Positions 24,989-35,028 of a stretch of DNA of 64,000 nt are shown here, one piece after another. The translations under genes and the position numbers were made by a program. Source of the DNA: Styela clava (taxonomy: Eukaryota; Chordata; Ascidiacea; Stolidobranchia; Styelidae); the NCBI RefSeq assembly GCF_964204865.1, contig NC_135262.1:11966001-12030000 (forward strand), written 5' to 3'. The notes beneath the pieces were generated by a model. The model made no database searches. It had not been told where the DNA came from and saw nothing but the letters and a program-made list of their open reading frames with translations. Position 1 is the stretch's first letter, and every line of letters starts with the position of its first letter.

Positions 24989-25435
24989 ATTTCTCAATTT
25001 ACCCTTCAAAATGACGGTAAAATTTACCGAACATTTCTTATAGTGTAACTTTTTATGTTGTTTACTTCCTGTTACGTAGGGTATGCTCTATTGTAACGAA
25101 ACAATAAAGTTACACACTACTTGCTGCGATTTCGCAAACTGCAATTTCTTTATAGAATGAACTGATCTGAGTGACCTTGAGTGATGGATTCAGTATTTCA
25201 AAAAAATCAGTCAGAGATGAGGAAAAAAGATTGACATTGTCTTTATTCTTTAGGCCTACAGGCTTCCACACTTCTGAAGCATAAAGTACATATTAACGAC
25301 CACAAAAACGAATTTTATTTGAAGGCAACAACTTGTTTTTGTCTAAGTGCTCCATGTGTTTATTCCCCGATAATTTGGCGCCGTACGAACAAAAATTTTG
25401 TAATCCGCTGTCTTAGTATGGGTTCCATTATCTTT

Positions 25436-26120
25436 GAACCCGCGTACATTTGCACCCGTACATCTGAACCCGTAATTTGAACCCAGAACAATTGCACCTG
25501 TATACTATTGCACCTATGGACATTTGCACCTACGGACATTTGAACCCATACGTTTCCACCCATGGATTTTAGCACCCACATATAGATTGAACCCGCGGAC
25601 ATTTGAACCCGTGTACGTTTGCACCCGCGTACATTTGAACCCATGTACATTTGCACCCGCGGACATTTGAACCCGTGTACGTTTGCACCCGCGTACATTT
25701 GAACCCATGTACATTTGCACCGCGGACATTTGAACCCGTGTACGTTTGCACCCGCGTACATTTGAACCCATGTACATTTGCACCCGCGGACATTTGAACC
25801 CGTGTACGTTTGCACCCGCGTACATTTGAACCCATGTACATTTGCACCTGCGGACATTTGAACCCATGTACATTTGAACCCACGAACATTTGCACCCTGG
25901 ACATTTGCACCCGCGGACATTTGAACCCATGTACATTTGAACCCACGAACATTTGCACCCGCGGACATTTGAACCCATGTATATTTCCACCCACAGACAT
26001 TTGAACCCAGGTATATTTGAACCTGCGTACATTTGAACCCACGGACATTTGAACCCGCGTATATTTGAACCAACGTATATTATATTTGAACTCGCGTACA
26101 TTTGAACCCACGCACATTTT
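25436..26120 (-). repeat. 16-bp minisatellite, left MULE arm
   Basis: Tandem 16-mers of the form ACATTTGMACCCRYGK. Units alternate between GAACCC and GCACCC and form a ~64-bp higher-order unit repeated about three times in the middle (25,570-25,860). The array is less regular at both edges. Because 16 is not a multiple of 3 and the minus strand lacks stops in the unit, all three minus-strand frames stay open for about 200 codons. These give spurious repeats of Gly-Phe-Lys-Cys and Trp-Val-Gln-Met type. They are not a protein gene. Confidence 0.95.
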
Positions 26121-26308
26121 CACAAAAAATGTTTGCCCCAACAGCAAATTCCAGTCGCAAATAATTTTCATGTTACAGGCGCAAGCTCAATATTCTAAAT
26201 TTCAACACTGTTTCATTTGTAGTTAGTTTTGGTGTATATGCATTTACCCGCTTCTACGAAGCTAACGTTATATCTACATTCGTTGTTGTACGGGGTACCC
26301 AGCGTAAG

Positions 26309-27211
26309 ATGAGAACGTACAATCCTATAGTTATACATAGAAATTTGGTGCAGAAGTTTGGAACACTAAAATCGGTACGTGTGCTTGGTTCTGGGGATTT
26401 GAAAATTGAATGTTCAAACGAAAAGCAAGTTAAACTATTGTTGGAATGTGATGATATCGGCGGTAGCACAACCAACATTCCAGTGAAGACCGAATTGTTT
26501 GTAAACAATGATCAAAATACTAGAGTAGTAATTAGCGATGTGCCAACTGACATGGCCGATAATGAATTGTTGGACGCATTATCTGGACAACGTGTTGTCT
26601 TTGTAAAAAGGCTTAATAGAAAAATCGAAGGCAAGTTTGTGCAGAGTAAATCAGTTCTATTTTGTTTTAACACATGCATTGTACCATCAATCGTGACTAT
26701 CGGCTATATGCGATTCAGGACCAGAGTGTATAACCCTCCACCGATTCGTTGTTTTAATTGCAATAGATTTGGCCATGTAGCTAAAAATTGTCGATGTAAA
26801 GTTCGCTGTGCCAAGTGCGGTAGAAACCACGAATATAATAAATGTGATTCCGAAACTACAAGATGTTGTAATTGTGGACAAGAACACAGCGCCGCATATG
26901 GTGGCTGCGAAGTATATAAACGGGAACGGTTGATTCAAAAAACAATGGCGAGTACTAGACCACCGTATGAGGAGGCAAAGAACCACATTAAGCAAACTAT
27001 TTCAGAAACTGCGCAATTTTCGGCAAATGATTTTCCGGCTCTTCCCAGTAAAGTTCCTTTTCAAGGAAGTACACCTGTCCTTATGATTAGAAAGTCGAAA
27101 GATATATTGTCATCAGACAAGTCATCTCAACAAGCGCCTATTATAGGCCAATATAGTCGCCCCAATCTCTGGACCCAATACATTTTTTCGCATTTATCGC
27201 AGAAGTCATAA
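26309..27211 (+). CDS. LINE ORF1, gag-like zinc-knuckle protein
   Basis: A 300-codon frame from the first plausible ATG. It should bind element RNA and form the particle used for retrotransposition. Three knuckles lie at about residues 148-204: CFNCNRFGHVAKNC, CAKCGRNHEYNKC and CCNCGQEHSAAYGGC. The frame ends prematurely at a TAA. A shift of one base in a six-T run (27,183-27,188) opens a continuation of about 55 codons to a TAA at 27,352-27,354. That continuation has composition like the rest, so the visible stop is probably due to a lost T (mutation or assembly error). Confidence 0.85.
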   Translation: MRTYNPIVIHRNLVQKFGTLKSVRVLGSGDLKIECSNEKQVKLLLECDDIGGSTTNIPVKTELFVNNDQNTRVVISDVPTDMADNELLDALSGQRVVFVKRLNRKIEGKFVQSKSVLFCFNTCIVPSIVTIGYMRFRTRVYNPPPIRCFNCNRFGHVAKNCRCKVRCAKCGRNHEYNKCDSETTRCCNCGQEHSAAYGGCEVYKRERLIQKTMASTRPPYEEAKNHIKQTISETAQFSANDFPALPSKVPFQGSTPVLMIRKSKDILSSDKSSQQAPIIGQYSRPNLWTQYIFSHLSQKS

Positions 27212-27323
27212 AAAATACGCTAGAGGTTTCTCAAAGTGGAAAAGAATGTGATGTTTACGCTATTGTCTCGATGTCCGCTGGCGCTCAATTTGGATTCGAT
27301 GTCGACGCTGGCAACCTTAATAA

Positions 27324-28988
27324 TGCAATAAAACAACATTCAACCAAAAAGTAAAATTAACTATCATCCAATGGAATTGCCGTAGTATATACCGGAAACT
27401 AGGTGAATTGAAAAACTTTATTAGTGCTTCACACCCGAAACCTGACGTAATAGCCATCCAAGAAAGCAATCTCACACCAAAGTATAATCCTAGCATACCA
27501 GGGTATACCCTAGTACGCAAAGATAGATTGATTAGTAAAGGTGGTGGCATCTTATTTGTTATAAAAAATAATATATCTTTTGTTGAAATACCTTTACAAC
27601 TTTTAAATGGCGCAGAAGCTCAAAGTGTTAGTTTGGGAAATCTTAAGATAGTCAATGTATACGTCCCACCTGATGTTAGAATTTCTCAATATGCCTTCGA
27701 ACGATTTTTTGATCAATTTTCACGACAAACAGTCTTTTGTGGGGATTTTAATTCACATCATTTCTTGTGGGGTAGCCCAACAAACAATCAACGAGGACTA
27801 GCTCTTGCTGGAGCTATTGACAGCACAGATTTAGTAGTACTTAACACCTCTGTTCCCACTAGGATAAATTTATCCCATAACAGAGTAAATAATTGGTCGG
27901 TATTGGATTTAACAATAGCATCTCCTGATGTTGCCCATAGATGTAATACAATTGTGACCAACGAGTTACTGGGAAGTGATCACGTAATGGTTAAAACTTA
28001 TTTTAACGTAACACAAGTCGGTGACACAAGTAATTACATGGAATCATGGCGACTCGATAAAGCAAATTGGGATAAGTTCTCGGAATTATGTAAAACGCGC
28101 ATCAGTGAGAATATAGTCACAAGCGATATAAATGAATTCAATGATTTTCTTACAAATGCGATTATCTCAGCAGCAAATGAATCAATACCACGAACAAAAT
28201 CCTACACAAAAAATGGCATCCCATGGTGGAATGCTGATTGCGACAAAGCCATACGGCTAAGAAAAGCGGCGTTCCTTAAAATGAAAAGGTCGATGTCCAT
28301 CGAAAATGTGATAATGTATAAAAAACGTAGATCTGAAGCAAGAAGAATAATATTGAAGGCTAAAAGGCAGAGTTGGCATGATTACTGTAGCTCACTGGAC
28401 AAGAATGAAAAACTCAGCAACGTATGGAAAATGGTTAGGCGCTTCACTAAAAGCAAGGTATACGAACAAATCCCCGGCCTTAAACACAATGGTATAACAG
28501 CAATCGAAGATTCCGAAAAAGCTGAGCTTCTGGCGAGTTCGTTCTCGGCGGTCAGTAGCAATGAAAACTACACTCCGAAATTTCTTCAAAGAAAGATCGC
28601 ATTCGAATCCTCACATGACGTAACAATCTTCAAGGCTAATCACAAATTGGATAAAAATATCACAATGAAAGAACTCAATCAAGTTTTAAAACCAAGAAAA
28701 AGCACTGCTCCAGGACTAGACAAGATTTGCTACGCGATGCTTATAAAATTGCCCGCAGAATGTAAAGACATATTACTCAAATTGTTCAATTTGATTTTGA
28801 ACAAAGGGAGTATTCCAGATACCTGGAAACGCTCTGTTGTAGTTCCGTTTCTTAAATCCAATAAACAAAAAGACCAACCATCTTCATATAGGCCTATATC
28901 TTTAACTAGCAATTTATGTAAGGTCTTGGAAAGAATTATAGTTCGCAGACTGAAGTGGTTTGTTGAAAAAAAATGGCATATTATGTAG
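27324..28988 (+). CDS. LINE ORF2, part 1: endonuclease and RT N-terminal part
   Basis: The frame is open from just after a TAA at 27,321 and has no ATG before the endonuclease domain starts (TIIQWNCRS at about 27,360). ORF2 may therefore be made by re-initiation or frameshifting from ORF1. Endonuclease motifs are IAIQES, VFCGDFNSHHFLWGS, VLDLTIAS and GSDHVMVK, the catalytic E, D/N and SDH residues. The RT begins with KSTAPGLDKICYAML and reaches SYRPISLTSNLCKVLERII. The frame breaks in an eight-A run (28,966-28,973), where seven A would join it to the next ORF. Confidence 0.87.
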   Translation, partial: CNKTTFNQKVKLTIIQWNCRSIYRKLGELKNFISASHPKPDVIAIQESNLTPKYNPSIPGYTLVRKDRLISKGGGILFVIKNNISFVEIPLQLLNGAEAQSVSLGNLKIVNVYVPPDVRISQYAFERFFDQFSRQTVFCGDFNSHHFLWGSPTNNQRGLALAGAIDSTDLVVLNTSVPTRINLSHNRVNNWSVLDLTIASPDVAHRCNTIVTNELLGSDHVMVKTYFNVTQVGDTSNYMESWRLDKANWDKFSELCKTRISENIVTSDINEFNDFLTNAIISAANESIPRTKSYTKNGIPWWNADCDKAIRLRKAAFLKMKRSMSIENVIMYKKRRSEARRIILKAKRQSWHDYCSSLDKNEKLSNVWKMVRRFTKSKVYEQIPGLKHNGITAIEDSEKAELLASSFSAVSSNENYTPKFLQRKIAFESSHDVTIFKANHKLDKNITMKELNQVLKPRKSTAPGLDKICYAMLIKLPAECKDILLKLFNLILNKGSIPDTWKRSVVVPFLKSNKQKDQPSSYRPISLTSNLCKVLERIIVRRLKWFVEKKWHIM

Positions 28989-31071
28989 AGAACAGAGCGG
29001 TTTTAGGTGGAGGAGATCTACAACTGATGCATATCTAAAATTACACGATGACATATATAAAGCTTTACCAAGTAAAAGATCTGTACTTGGCATTTTCTTG
29101 GACATGGAAAAAACGTATGACATGGTATGGAAAGGAGGACTTTTATACAAACTATATAACATTGGTGTCACCGGGAAAATTTGGATTTTTGTTGCATCTT
29201 TTCTGACAAATCGTTCATTTCAGGTTAGAGTAGGCAGTCGTCTTTCAAGTATATTCTCATTGGAAAACGGAATTCCTCAAGGGAGCGTAATCAGTCCACT
29301 GCTATTCAATATAATGATAAACGATATGCCTAGTACTATTTCATCAGATAATGTTGGATTGTTTGCAGACGATAGCGCTCTATGGCACATTGGTCTCAAT
29401 ATTGAAGATTTAATCATTTCCTCTCAGAACTCGTTGGATTGCATTCAGTCCTGGTGCAATCAATGGGGTTTTAAGATCTCGGTCACAAAATCAATAGTTG
29501 TACTCTTCACCCGAAAGAGAAAATTACCACCAATACAACTACACATAAACGGTGTAATACTCCCAGTCAGGAATGAAGTAAGATACCTCGGAGTCTATTT
29601 CGATAGGCGCTTAAATTATAAGAGACATATCGAATATGTTGTACAAAAATGTAGTAAACGGATTAATCTGCTGCGTTTGCTTATTGGAACTAGCTGGGGA
29701 GCTAACAAATCACCCCTTTTGTCATTGTACAGATCCCTAGTTCGACCCATTATTGAATATGGTATGGAAGCCTATTTTTCAGCATCAATAAATGCCATAA
29801 GAAAAATCGAAATTATCCAATCTCAATGTCTACGCATCGCTGCAGGTGGCATGATGAGTACGCCTAAAATTGCTTTACAAGTTTGTTGTAATGAGATGCC
29901 ATTGAGTATACGACGACTACAATTATGCCTCTTATATAAGGCTAAACTGCTAACATTTGTTGACCATCCTTGCCACGAAGTCATCGAACACTCATGGCAT
30001 GAAATATTTCCCAACTCTCCAGCATTTCGTACATTTGGTATGATTGCAAGGACTTTCGATATTGACAAATTGGATATTAGTATTATTAAAGCCGAAGAAA
30101 TTCCCCCATGGTATTTGGACGAAATTAATATCGACGATGCATTATCGAATATACTTTTTCCTTGGTATACGCCCGACCAAACAAAAGCTATAAGTTTGGA
30201 ATATATAAATGAATCCTATCAATCACACGTGCATATCTATATCGATGGGTCAAAAATTGATGACAAATGCGGTGCTGCGGTTTATGTTCCATATAATAAT
30301 TCTCGTATGTGTTTTAGGCTAGACAAAGACTGTTCCTCGTTTGATTGCGAAGTTTTTGTAATATATAGTGCCCTTACATGGTCAAAAAATAACTATAAAA
30401 GGAATATACTTGTCATATCGGATTGTATGTCTGCTATACACGCTATAAATAATAACTCGGATCAAATTAGTAATATATCTTCAAATATTCAGACTTGTCT
30501 TTTTGAGTTACAGGAACAAGGATGCAAAATCACACTAATATGGGCTCCAGGGCATGTTGGCATTCCGGGTAACGAAGTCGCCGACAAAATAGCAAAGGTA
30601 TCAGCGGCGAAAGTCGATGTGGACAAAAGATTATCCCAATCACAAAACAAAGTCAAATCACAAATTCGACAATTCTGCGCTAATAAATGGGATCAACATT
30701 TTATACAAAGTGACCAAGCGTTTCATAACACGACAATTTTCCCCTCAATTGAAGACAGCATCAAAAATTCCACTTGGTCACCACGAATAATGGACAAAAT
30801 TTTATTTCGACTTCAGACGGGACATTGCCGTTTAAATGGGCACCTCCATAAAATAGGATGCCATAATAATGGACTTTGCGATTTCTGTAATGATCCAGAG
30901 ACAGTAGAACATTTTCTAATGAACTGTCGTGCATATAGAAATGAAAGACGCATACTAAAGATGAAATGCCGCGATTATGGCATTGAATTTCAACTCAAAG
31001 CTATCTTACGCGACCCTAGCATTTTCCCTGCTCTTGTTGATTTTGTGAAATCTACCAAGAGAGTACTATAG
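28960..31071 (+). CDS. LINE ORF2, part 2: RT core, RNase H and Cys-His box
   Basis: Continues ORF2 in the +1 frame; the ATG-less start is an artefact of the upstream A-run indel. RT motifs include GIFLDMEKTYD, ENGIPQGSVISPLLFNIM and the catalytic LFADDSAL (FADD at 29,362-29,373). RNase H follows with the full D-E-D-D set: YIDGSK, FDCEVFVIYSAL, VISDCMSAIHA and WAPGHVGIPGNEVADKIAK. The end has the usual LFRLQTGHCRLNGHL and a C..C..H..C box (CDFCNDPETVEHFLMNC). All catalytic residues are kept, so the element is young. The only visible lesions are homopolymer indels. Confidence 0.9.
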   Translation: MLKKNGILCREQSGFRWRRSTTDAYLKLHDDIYKALPSKRSVLGIFLDMEKTYDMVWKGGLLYKLYNIGVTGKIWIFVASFLTNRSFQVRVGSRLSSIFSLENGIPQGSVISPLLFNIMINDMPSTISSDNVGLFADDSALWHIGLNIEDLIISSQNSLDCIQSWCNQWGFKISVTKSIVVLFTRKRKLPPIQLHINGVILPVRNEVRYLGVYFDRRLNYKRHIEYVVQKCSKRINLLRLLIGTSWGANKSPLLSLYRSLVRPIIEYGMEAYFSASINAIRKIEIIQSQCLRIAAGGMMSTPKIALQVCCNEMPLSIRRLQLCLLYKAKLLTFVDHPCHEVIEHSWHEIFPNSPAFRTFGMIARTFDIDKLDISIIKAEEIPPWYLDEINIDDALSNILFPWYTPDQTKAISLEYINESYQSHVHIYIDGSKIDDKCGAAVYVPYNNSRMCFRLDKDCSSFDCEVFVIYSALTWSKNNYKRNILVISDCMSAIHAINNNSDQISNISSNIQTCLFELQEQGCKITLIWAPGHVGIPGNEVADKIAKVSAAKVDVDKRLSQSQNKVKSQIRQFCANKWDQHFIQSDQAFHNTTIFPSIEDSIKNSTWSPRIMDKILFRLQTGHCRLNGHLHKIGCHNNGLCDFCNDPETVEHFLMNCRAYRNERRILKMKCRDYGIEFQLKAILRDPSIFPALVDFVKSTKRVL

Positions 31072-31100
31072 GCATATACAAAATTTTGATTTAAATTGTC

Positions 31101-31133
31101 TGGCGCAAAAGACTCAAATTGTTTAAAGCGCCA
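31101..31133 (+). other. 3'-UTR hairpin of the LINE
   Basis: A perfect 6-bp inverted repeat, TGGCGC (31,101-31,106) and GCGCCA (31,128-31,133), encloses a 21-nt loop about 30 bp after the ORF2 stop. It is followed by TATATTACC and a CA run. A structure here is a likely recognition site for the element's own reverse transcriptase; that role is inference. Confidence 0.5.
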
Positions 31134-31165
31134 TATATTACCATACCACACACACACACGAAGCA

Positions 31166-32212
31166 AGCATTTTTGAGTGTCATTGTAGTCCCTAGTCCGA
31201 GGGATAAACGTCTCTTAACGATATAAACAACATTGTTCTGCCAAGGTCTTTTTTCTTTTGCTGTTTTTTTTACATTGATATTTGTAAATCCTTATCTCCT
31301 TCGTTAGCCGCGATCTCCAAAACAGACGATGACCTAGAAAGCGGTATTTCGTTGAAATACCTGAAACAAGGGCTAATACGGAACAAATATCTCACAGACC
31401 AATGAAGTCTTAAATGCGGGTCTTACTAAAACTAGCTTTACAGTAATATTTTTAGTGGTCAACTCCTATAAATTTGTTCTGAAATTATTGCACCGAAAAC
31501 GCCTACTATGATATCCCGCCTAGCATGAGATTTGGGAGCTCTGTGGCCACTTCATGTTTTCTTGCTAGCATGTTTACAAAATTGTTATATGTATGCATAC
31601 ACGACCACGCTTTACTGTTGAAAATGAGTGTTGTCTCAAATCAGGTTTTGCCAATTTTCCTAAAATCAATCTATATATTGAATACTATTGTCTGTATATA
31701 AATAAATAAACGCACAGATTCGTCGTTTCTAAGAAAATATGAAATTAAGATAATGAAACTATGTCATTTTTGTAACAACATGTTCATAGCCAAATGCCAG
31801 TTTTATTGAAGTATTAGTTCATTAGAATGTCAGAACAAAACTATACATAGAAATCGTAAGTCATGTAAATATGTTGAATATTCGAAAGTGAAGAAGTTTT
31901 AAAATCATTATCGTGGCCAAAAATGGTTTTTGCTGTTTACACTATTTAGAGTAAATCGAACATATTCAGCTAATATGGTCTGTTAAATATGATATTGCAA
32001 TTTACAAACGACGTCATAGGTTACGGATTACATTTATTTTAATATCTCAATAAAGTTATCACTCACAAATTTGTGTCGAATGGGCGATCAATTTTGAGAT
32101 AGAGTAGCTATGGACGTTTTACAAAATAGGAATTTATCAATTATGATACAATAGTTAAACAACAAATCAAAATAATGACGATAAACGAAATTTTACGATA
32201 TCACGATCAAAG
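31166..32212. other. MULE interior, no gene seen
   Basis: Non-coding sequence between the nested LINE and the transposase gene. This is downstream of the transposase on its strand. No repeat or ORF of note. Confidence 0.45.
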
Positions 32213-33598
32213 TCAAATAGGCTGCATTTGAGCTATTGAGTGGAGATACCTCAGCTTGTCGGTTTCAGTTCCATATGAAAAAACTTTAACTGACAACCTA
32301 ACAGCAAGTTGTACATACTTTGATCTTTGGTGGGCCGTAACTCCTACATGAGCATTTGCCGCAGTCAGTTTGTAGACCGCAATGTCTTTTCGTAGGCCAT
32401 TCAGCAAACCCCATATACTCGGATGTTTGCATCGGAACATTCCTTGTAAGGCGTTGTGAAATCCTCATACAGCGTTTGTTGTTCTTGGGGCCGAAGGCAT
32501 CATTTCAATCTCTTTGGCATAGTTCCACAACCGAGGGGGAAATCTTGCTTCTCTTGGACGTGAACCCACTTGAGGTCCACGAATGTAGGTAGATTCAAAA
32601 TATTGCAAAAGTTGATTGCATTCGGGCGAATCTTCGAAGGTGTCGCAAAGCAAGGTGAAGACCTCGGCAACCTCGTTAATGGGAACAAAAGCCAGAGCTG
32701 CCAAACTCCTAATTTTCAGATTGAAAGAGGGTAAACATTCAAACTTCTCTTTCAATCCGATAGAACCAACTTTTTGAATTTTAGCTTGTGACAGGTGAAA
32801 ATAACATCCTTTAATATCGGCCAGAGGAAATTGTGCATGGAATGCATTGATAGCTGCTATTTCAAAATCAACAATGATTTTGGTAGGGTTAGCATTTGGG
32901 AAAATGATTTTCAACACTTCCCACATCTGAACGTATGTTTCTTGTCGCTTGTCTCGTAGGAAAAATACGCATGGTGGATAGGATGCGCCCACTTTACAGT
33001 GAATTGTATACAACTGGAAGAAAATACCGGGCACCACATCAAATGTACCGTCGCCAAGATATGTGACACTATCTAGATGTGCAAGTAGTGATCGATCTCC
33101 AATGGCCATTATCCGATGACGATCCTCCGGGCCAGTGTCATGCAAAATGATATCTAAATATTCGCTCGGAATATCAAAGCTTGCACTTGTAGGATTCGTA
33201 CGTGAACAATTTTTCTGTCGCCTTACTCTGCGTATATTGGCCTCCAGAGTCGACTTGCCTGGCAAGCGCATTAGTACATCTCTTGATCTATTATTCAATA
33301 CTTCACCTAAAATATATCTTGTCGATGTATTTGATGATGTTGATGCTGCTTCTTTTAATGTTGCACGGATGATCCCAACTTCAGTCTTAATGCTGTCGCC
33401 AGAATGACTGTGATATCCTAGTTCTTTTATTACATTTTCACCGATCGTAACAACAGTCGATTTACATCGAAATTTCCTAAACTGACGGCAGCGCCAATGA
33501 GTAGCATCTGAAACCCGATCCTTTCGCTTACAATATTCGTGGCCTTTGTAAATCAGTAAGTCGTTTCCTCTTGTGGTCTTGGAAAATGTAGACGCCAT
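32213..33598 (-). pseudogene. FLYWCH-MULE transposase with one internal stop
   Basis: Minus-strand frame from ATG 33598. Residues about 5-70 form a FLYWCH-type zinc finger (GNDLLIYKGHEYCKRKDRV, HWRCRQFRKFRCKS, ending GYHSHSGD). Residues about 170-285 form the MULE transposase core: YLGDGTFDVVPGIFFQLYTI with its Asp, then CVFFLRDKRQETYVQMWEVL, TKIIVDFEIAAINAF and KGCYFHLSQA. The frame stops at a TGA (32,465-32,467) after 377 codons. Homologous sequence continues in the same frame as GFHNALQGMFRC for about 84 more codons to 32,213. The TGA sits where the family usually has an acidic residue (NAVEG). One nonsense change thus separates it from a 461-residue protein. Confidence 0.85.
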
Positions 33599-33672
33599 GT
33601 TTCAAACTTATTTTCGCAAAGGGACTTGTCATCTTCGCTGCTGCAACGTCCTGAAGAAACAGTTTGGAATTG

Positions 33673-33784
33673 TCTGCGAGGGAAAAAGGGCATTGATGCG
33701 AGGAAAAACTTTGCGCGGGATCGAACTATCTGCGAGGGAAAAAGGGCATTGATGCGAGGAAAAACTTTGCGCGGGATCGAACTA
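33673..33784 (+). repeat. 56-bp tandem duplication
   Basis: Two perfect or near-perfect copies (33,673-33,728 and 33,729-33,784) of a unit starting TCTGCGAGGGAAAAAGGG and ending GATCGAACTA. They lie just upstream of the transposase start, in its probable promoter or 5' UTR. Confidence 0.9.
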
Positions 33785-33984
33785 ACACATCAGTTAAAAT
33801 CCTTGCTCGCGCTCTTCAAGAGTCGTCGACCGTTCAAAGCACAAATCATACTCCCCAATTTTGGGTCGCATTCTACAGCGGAACATTTTGTCCATTGAGT
33901 CTTATGATATCGACAACTGCGATGACAATGACAGACGGAGTATAATATAAATATATAATATAATTTAAATATTTAGAAAATGGT

Positions 33985-35028
33985 GACCGTACATTTGAAC
34001 CCACGTACATTTGAACCCATGTGTATATCCACGGGTTTAATCTATATGCGGGTGCTAAAACCCATGGGTTAGGGCTAGTATGGGTTCAACTATCCGAGAA
34101 ACAAAAAAAATATCATAGGTGCAATAGCATACAGGTGCAATTGTCATGGGTTCAAATGTACAGCCTTCGAGTATATAGTCGAGAATTCCATGGTAATATT
34201 GATTGTTTTCGCAACGTATGCATTTGGAGAAAGAATCCTAAGTGTACCTTCCAATCCTATATACCAGGGCTACTCAACTATTTTCACCAAAGCTCCGTTT
34301 ACGAAACTTCAAAATTACTGGGGTCCGGACATTACAGAAAATTTATTTCATCAAATAAGCGAAACTTCAAATTCAATATTGAATTAAATACAAGAGCAAT
34401 GAATGGCTCGCAAATATGGACACACATGTCGCACATCGGTACCAGTACGACAAACTGTACAGCTGTGTATTTAAATTGTATCAAAATCATTTAAAACTAT
34501 AAAACGATGCTTATGCTGCTAAAATAAACAAGCAAACGCGGTCCAAATTTTATGGTCGAAAGGTCCGGATTCGGACCGCGGTCCGCCAGTTGAGTAGCCC
34601 TGCTATATACTATAGTATATAGCATGGAAGGATAAGGGTGTATATGTAAAGACGCTGATATCCGTAAATGCAAATGCCCATGGGTGTAGATGTTCATGGG
34701 TGCAAATGTCTGTGGGTACAATTGTACGCGGGTGTAAAAGTACGCGGGTGTAAATGTATGTAGGTTCAAATGTCCGCGGGTGCAAATGTACATGGGTTCA
34801 AATGTCCGCGGGTGCAAATGTTCGTGGGTTCAAATGTACATGGGTTCAAATGTCCGCGGGTGCAAATGTACATGGGTTCAAATGTACGCGGGTGCAAACG
34901 TACACGGATTCAAATGTCCGCGGGTGAAAATGTCCATAGGTGCAATAGTATACAGGTGCAATTGTCCGGGGTTCAAATTACGGGTTCAGATGTACGGGTT
35001 CAAATGTACGTAGGTTCAAATGTGCTGT
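33985..35028 (+). repeat. 16-bp minisatellite, right MULE arm
   Basis: The same 16-mer family as the left arm, in inverted orientation (units like GGGTTCAAATGTACGC and GGGTGCAAATGTCCGC). The outer 34,640-35,028 part mirrors the left arm unit by unit at its tip, including the irregular units near 34,935-35,000 (CAATAGTATACAGG, CAATTGTCC). The array is interrupted by a hAT MITE at 34,265-34,602. Confidence 0.93.
34265..34602. mobile_element. hAT-type MITE nested in the MULE arm
   Basis: A 338-bp element with terminal inverted repeats CAGGGCTACTCAACT on both ends and a perfect 8-bp target duplication CTATATAC (34,257-34,264 and 34,603-34,610). No transposase. The 8-bp duplication and CAGGG start are typical of hAT elements. 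The right duplication falls in a perfect 22-nt palindrome. Confidence 0.9.

Larger units (their letters stand above)
26180..31165 (+). mobile_element. I-like non-LTR retrotransposon nested in the MULE
   Basis: A nearly full-length LINE. It has a gag-like ORF1 with three zinc knuckles. ORF2 has apurinic-type endonuclease, reverse transcriptase, RNase H and a Cys-His box. The RNase H domain and the ORF1 knuckle pattern place it in the I/Nimb/Jockey group, most likely I or Nimb; this is from memory of family patterns. The 3' UTR is about 95 bp and carries a terminal hairpin and a CA run. I could not fix the 5' end or a target duplication, so the limits are approximate. It has two one-base indels in homopolymers (27,183-27,188 and 28,966-28,973). 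Confidence 0.85.

Noticed and set aside
25360-26171. Three overlapping minus-strand ORFs of about 200 codons with Gly-Phe-Lys-Cys type repeats
   Set aside because: All three frames are open because the 16-bp unit lacks stops. There is no start context or non-repeat domain, and the array is the arm of a MULE.
25421-26200. CRISPR-like array
   Set aside because: The units are contiguous 16-mers without unique spacers and the genome is eukaryotic.
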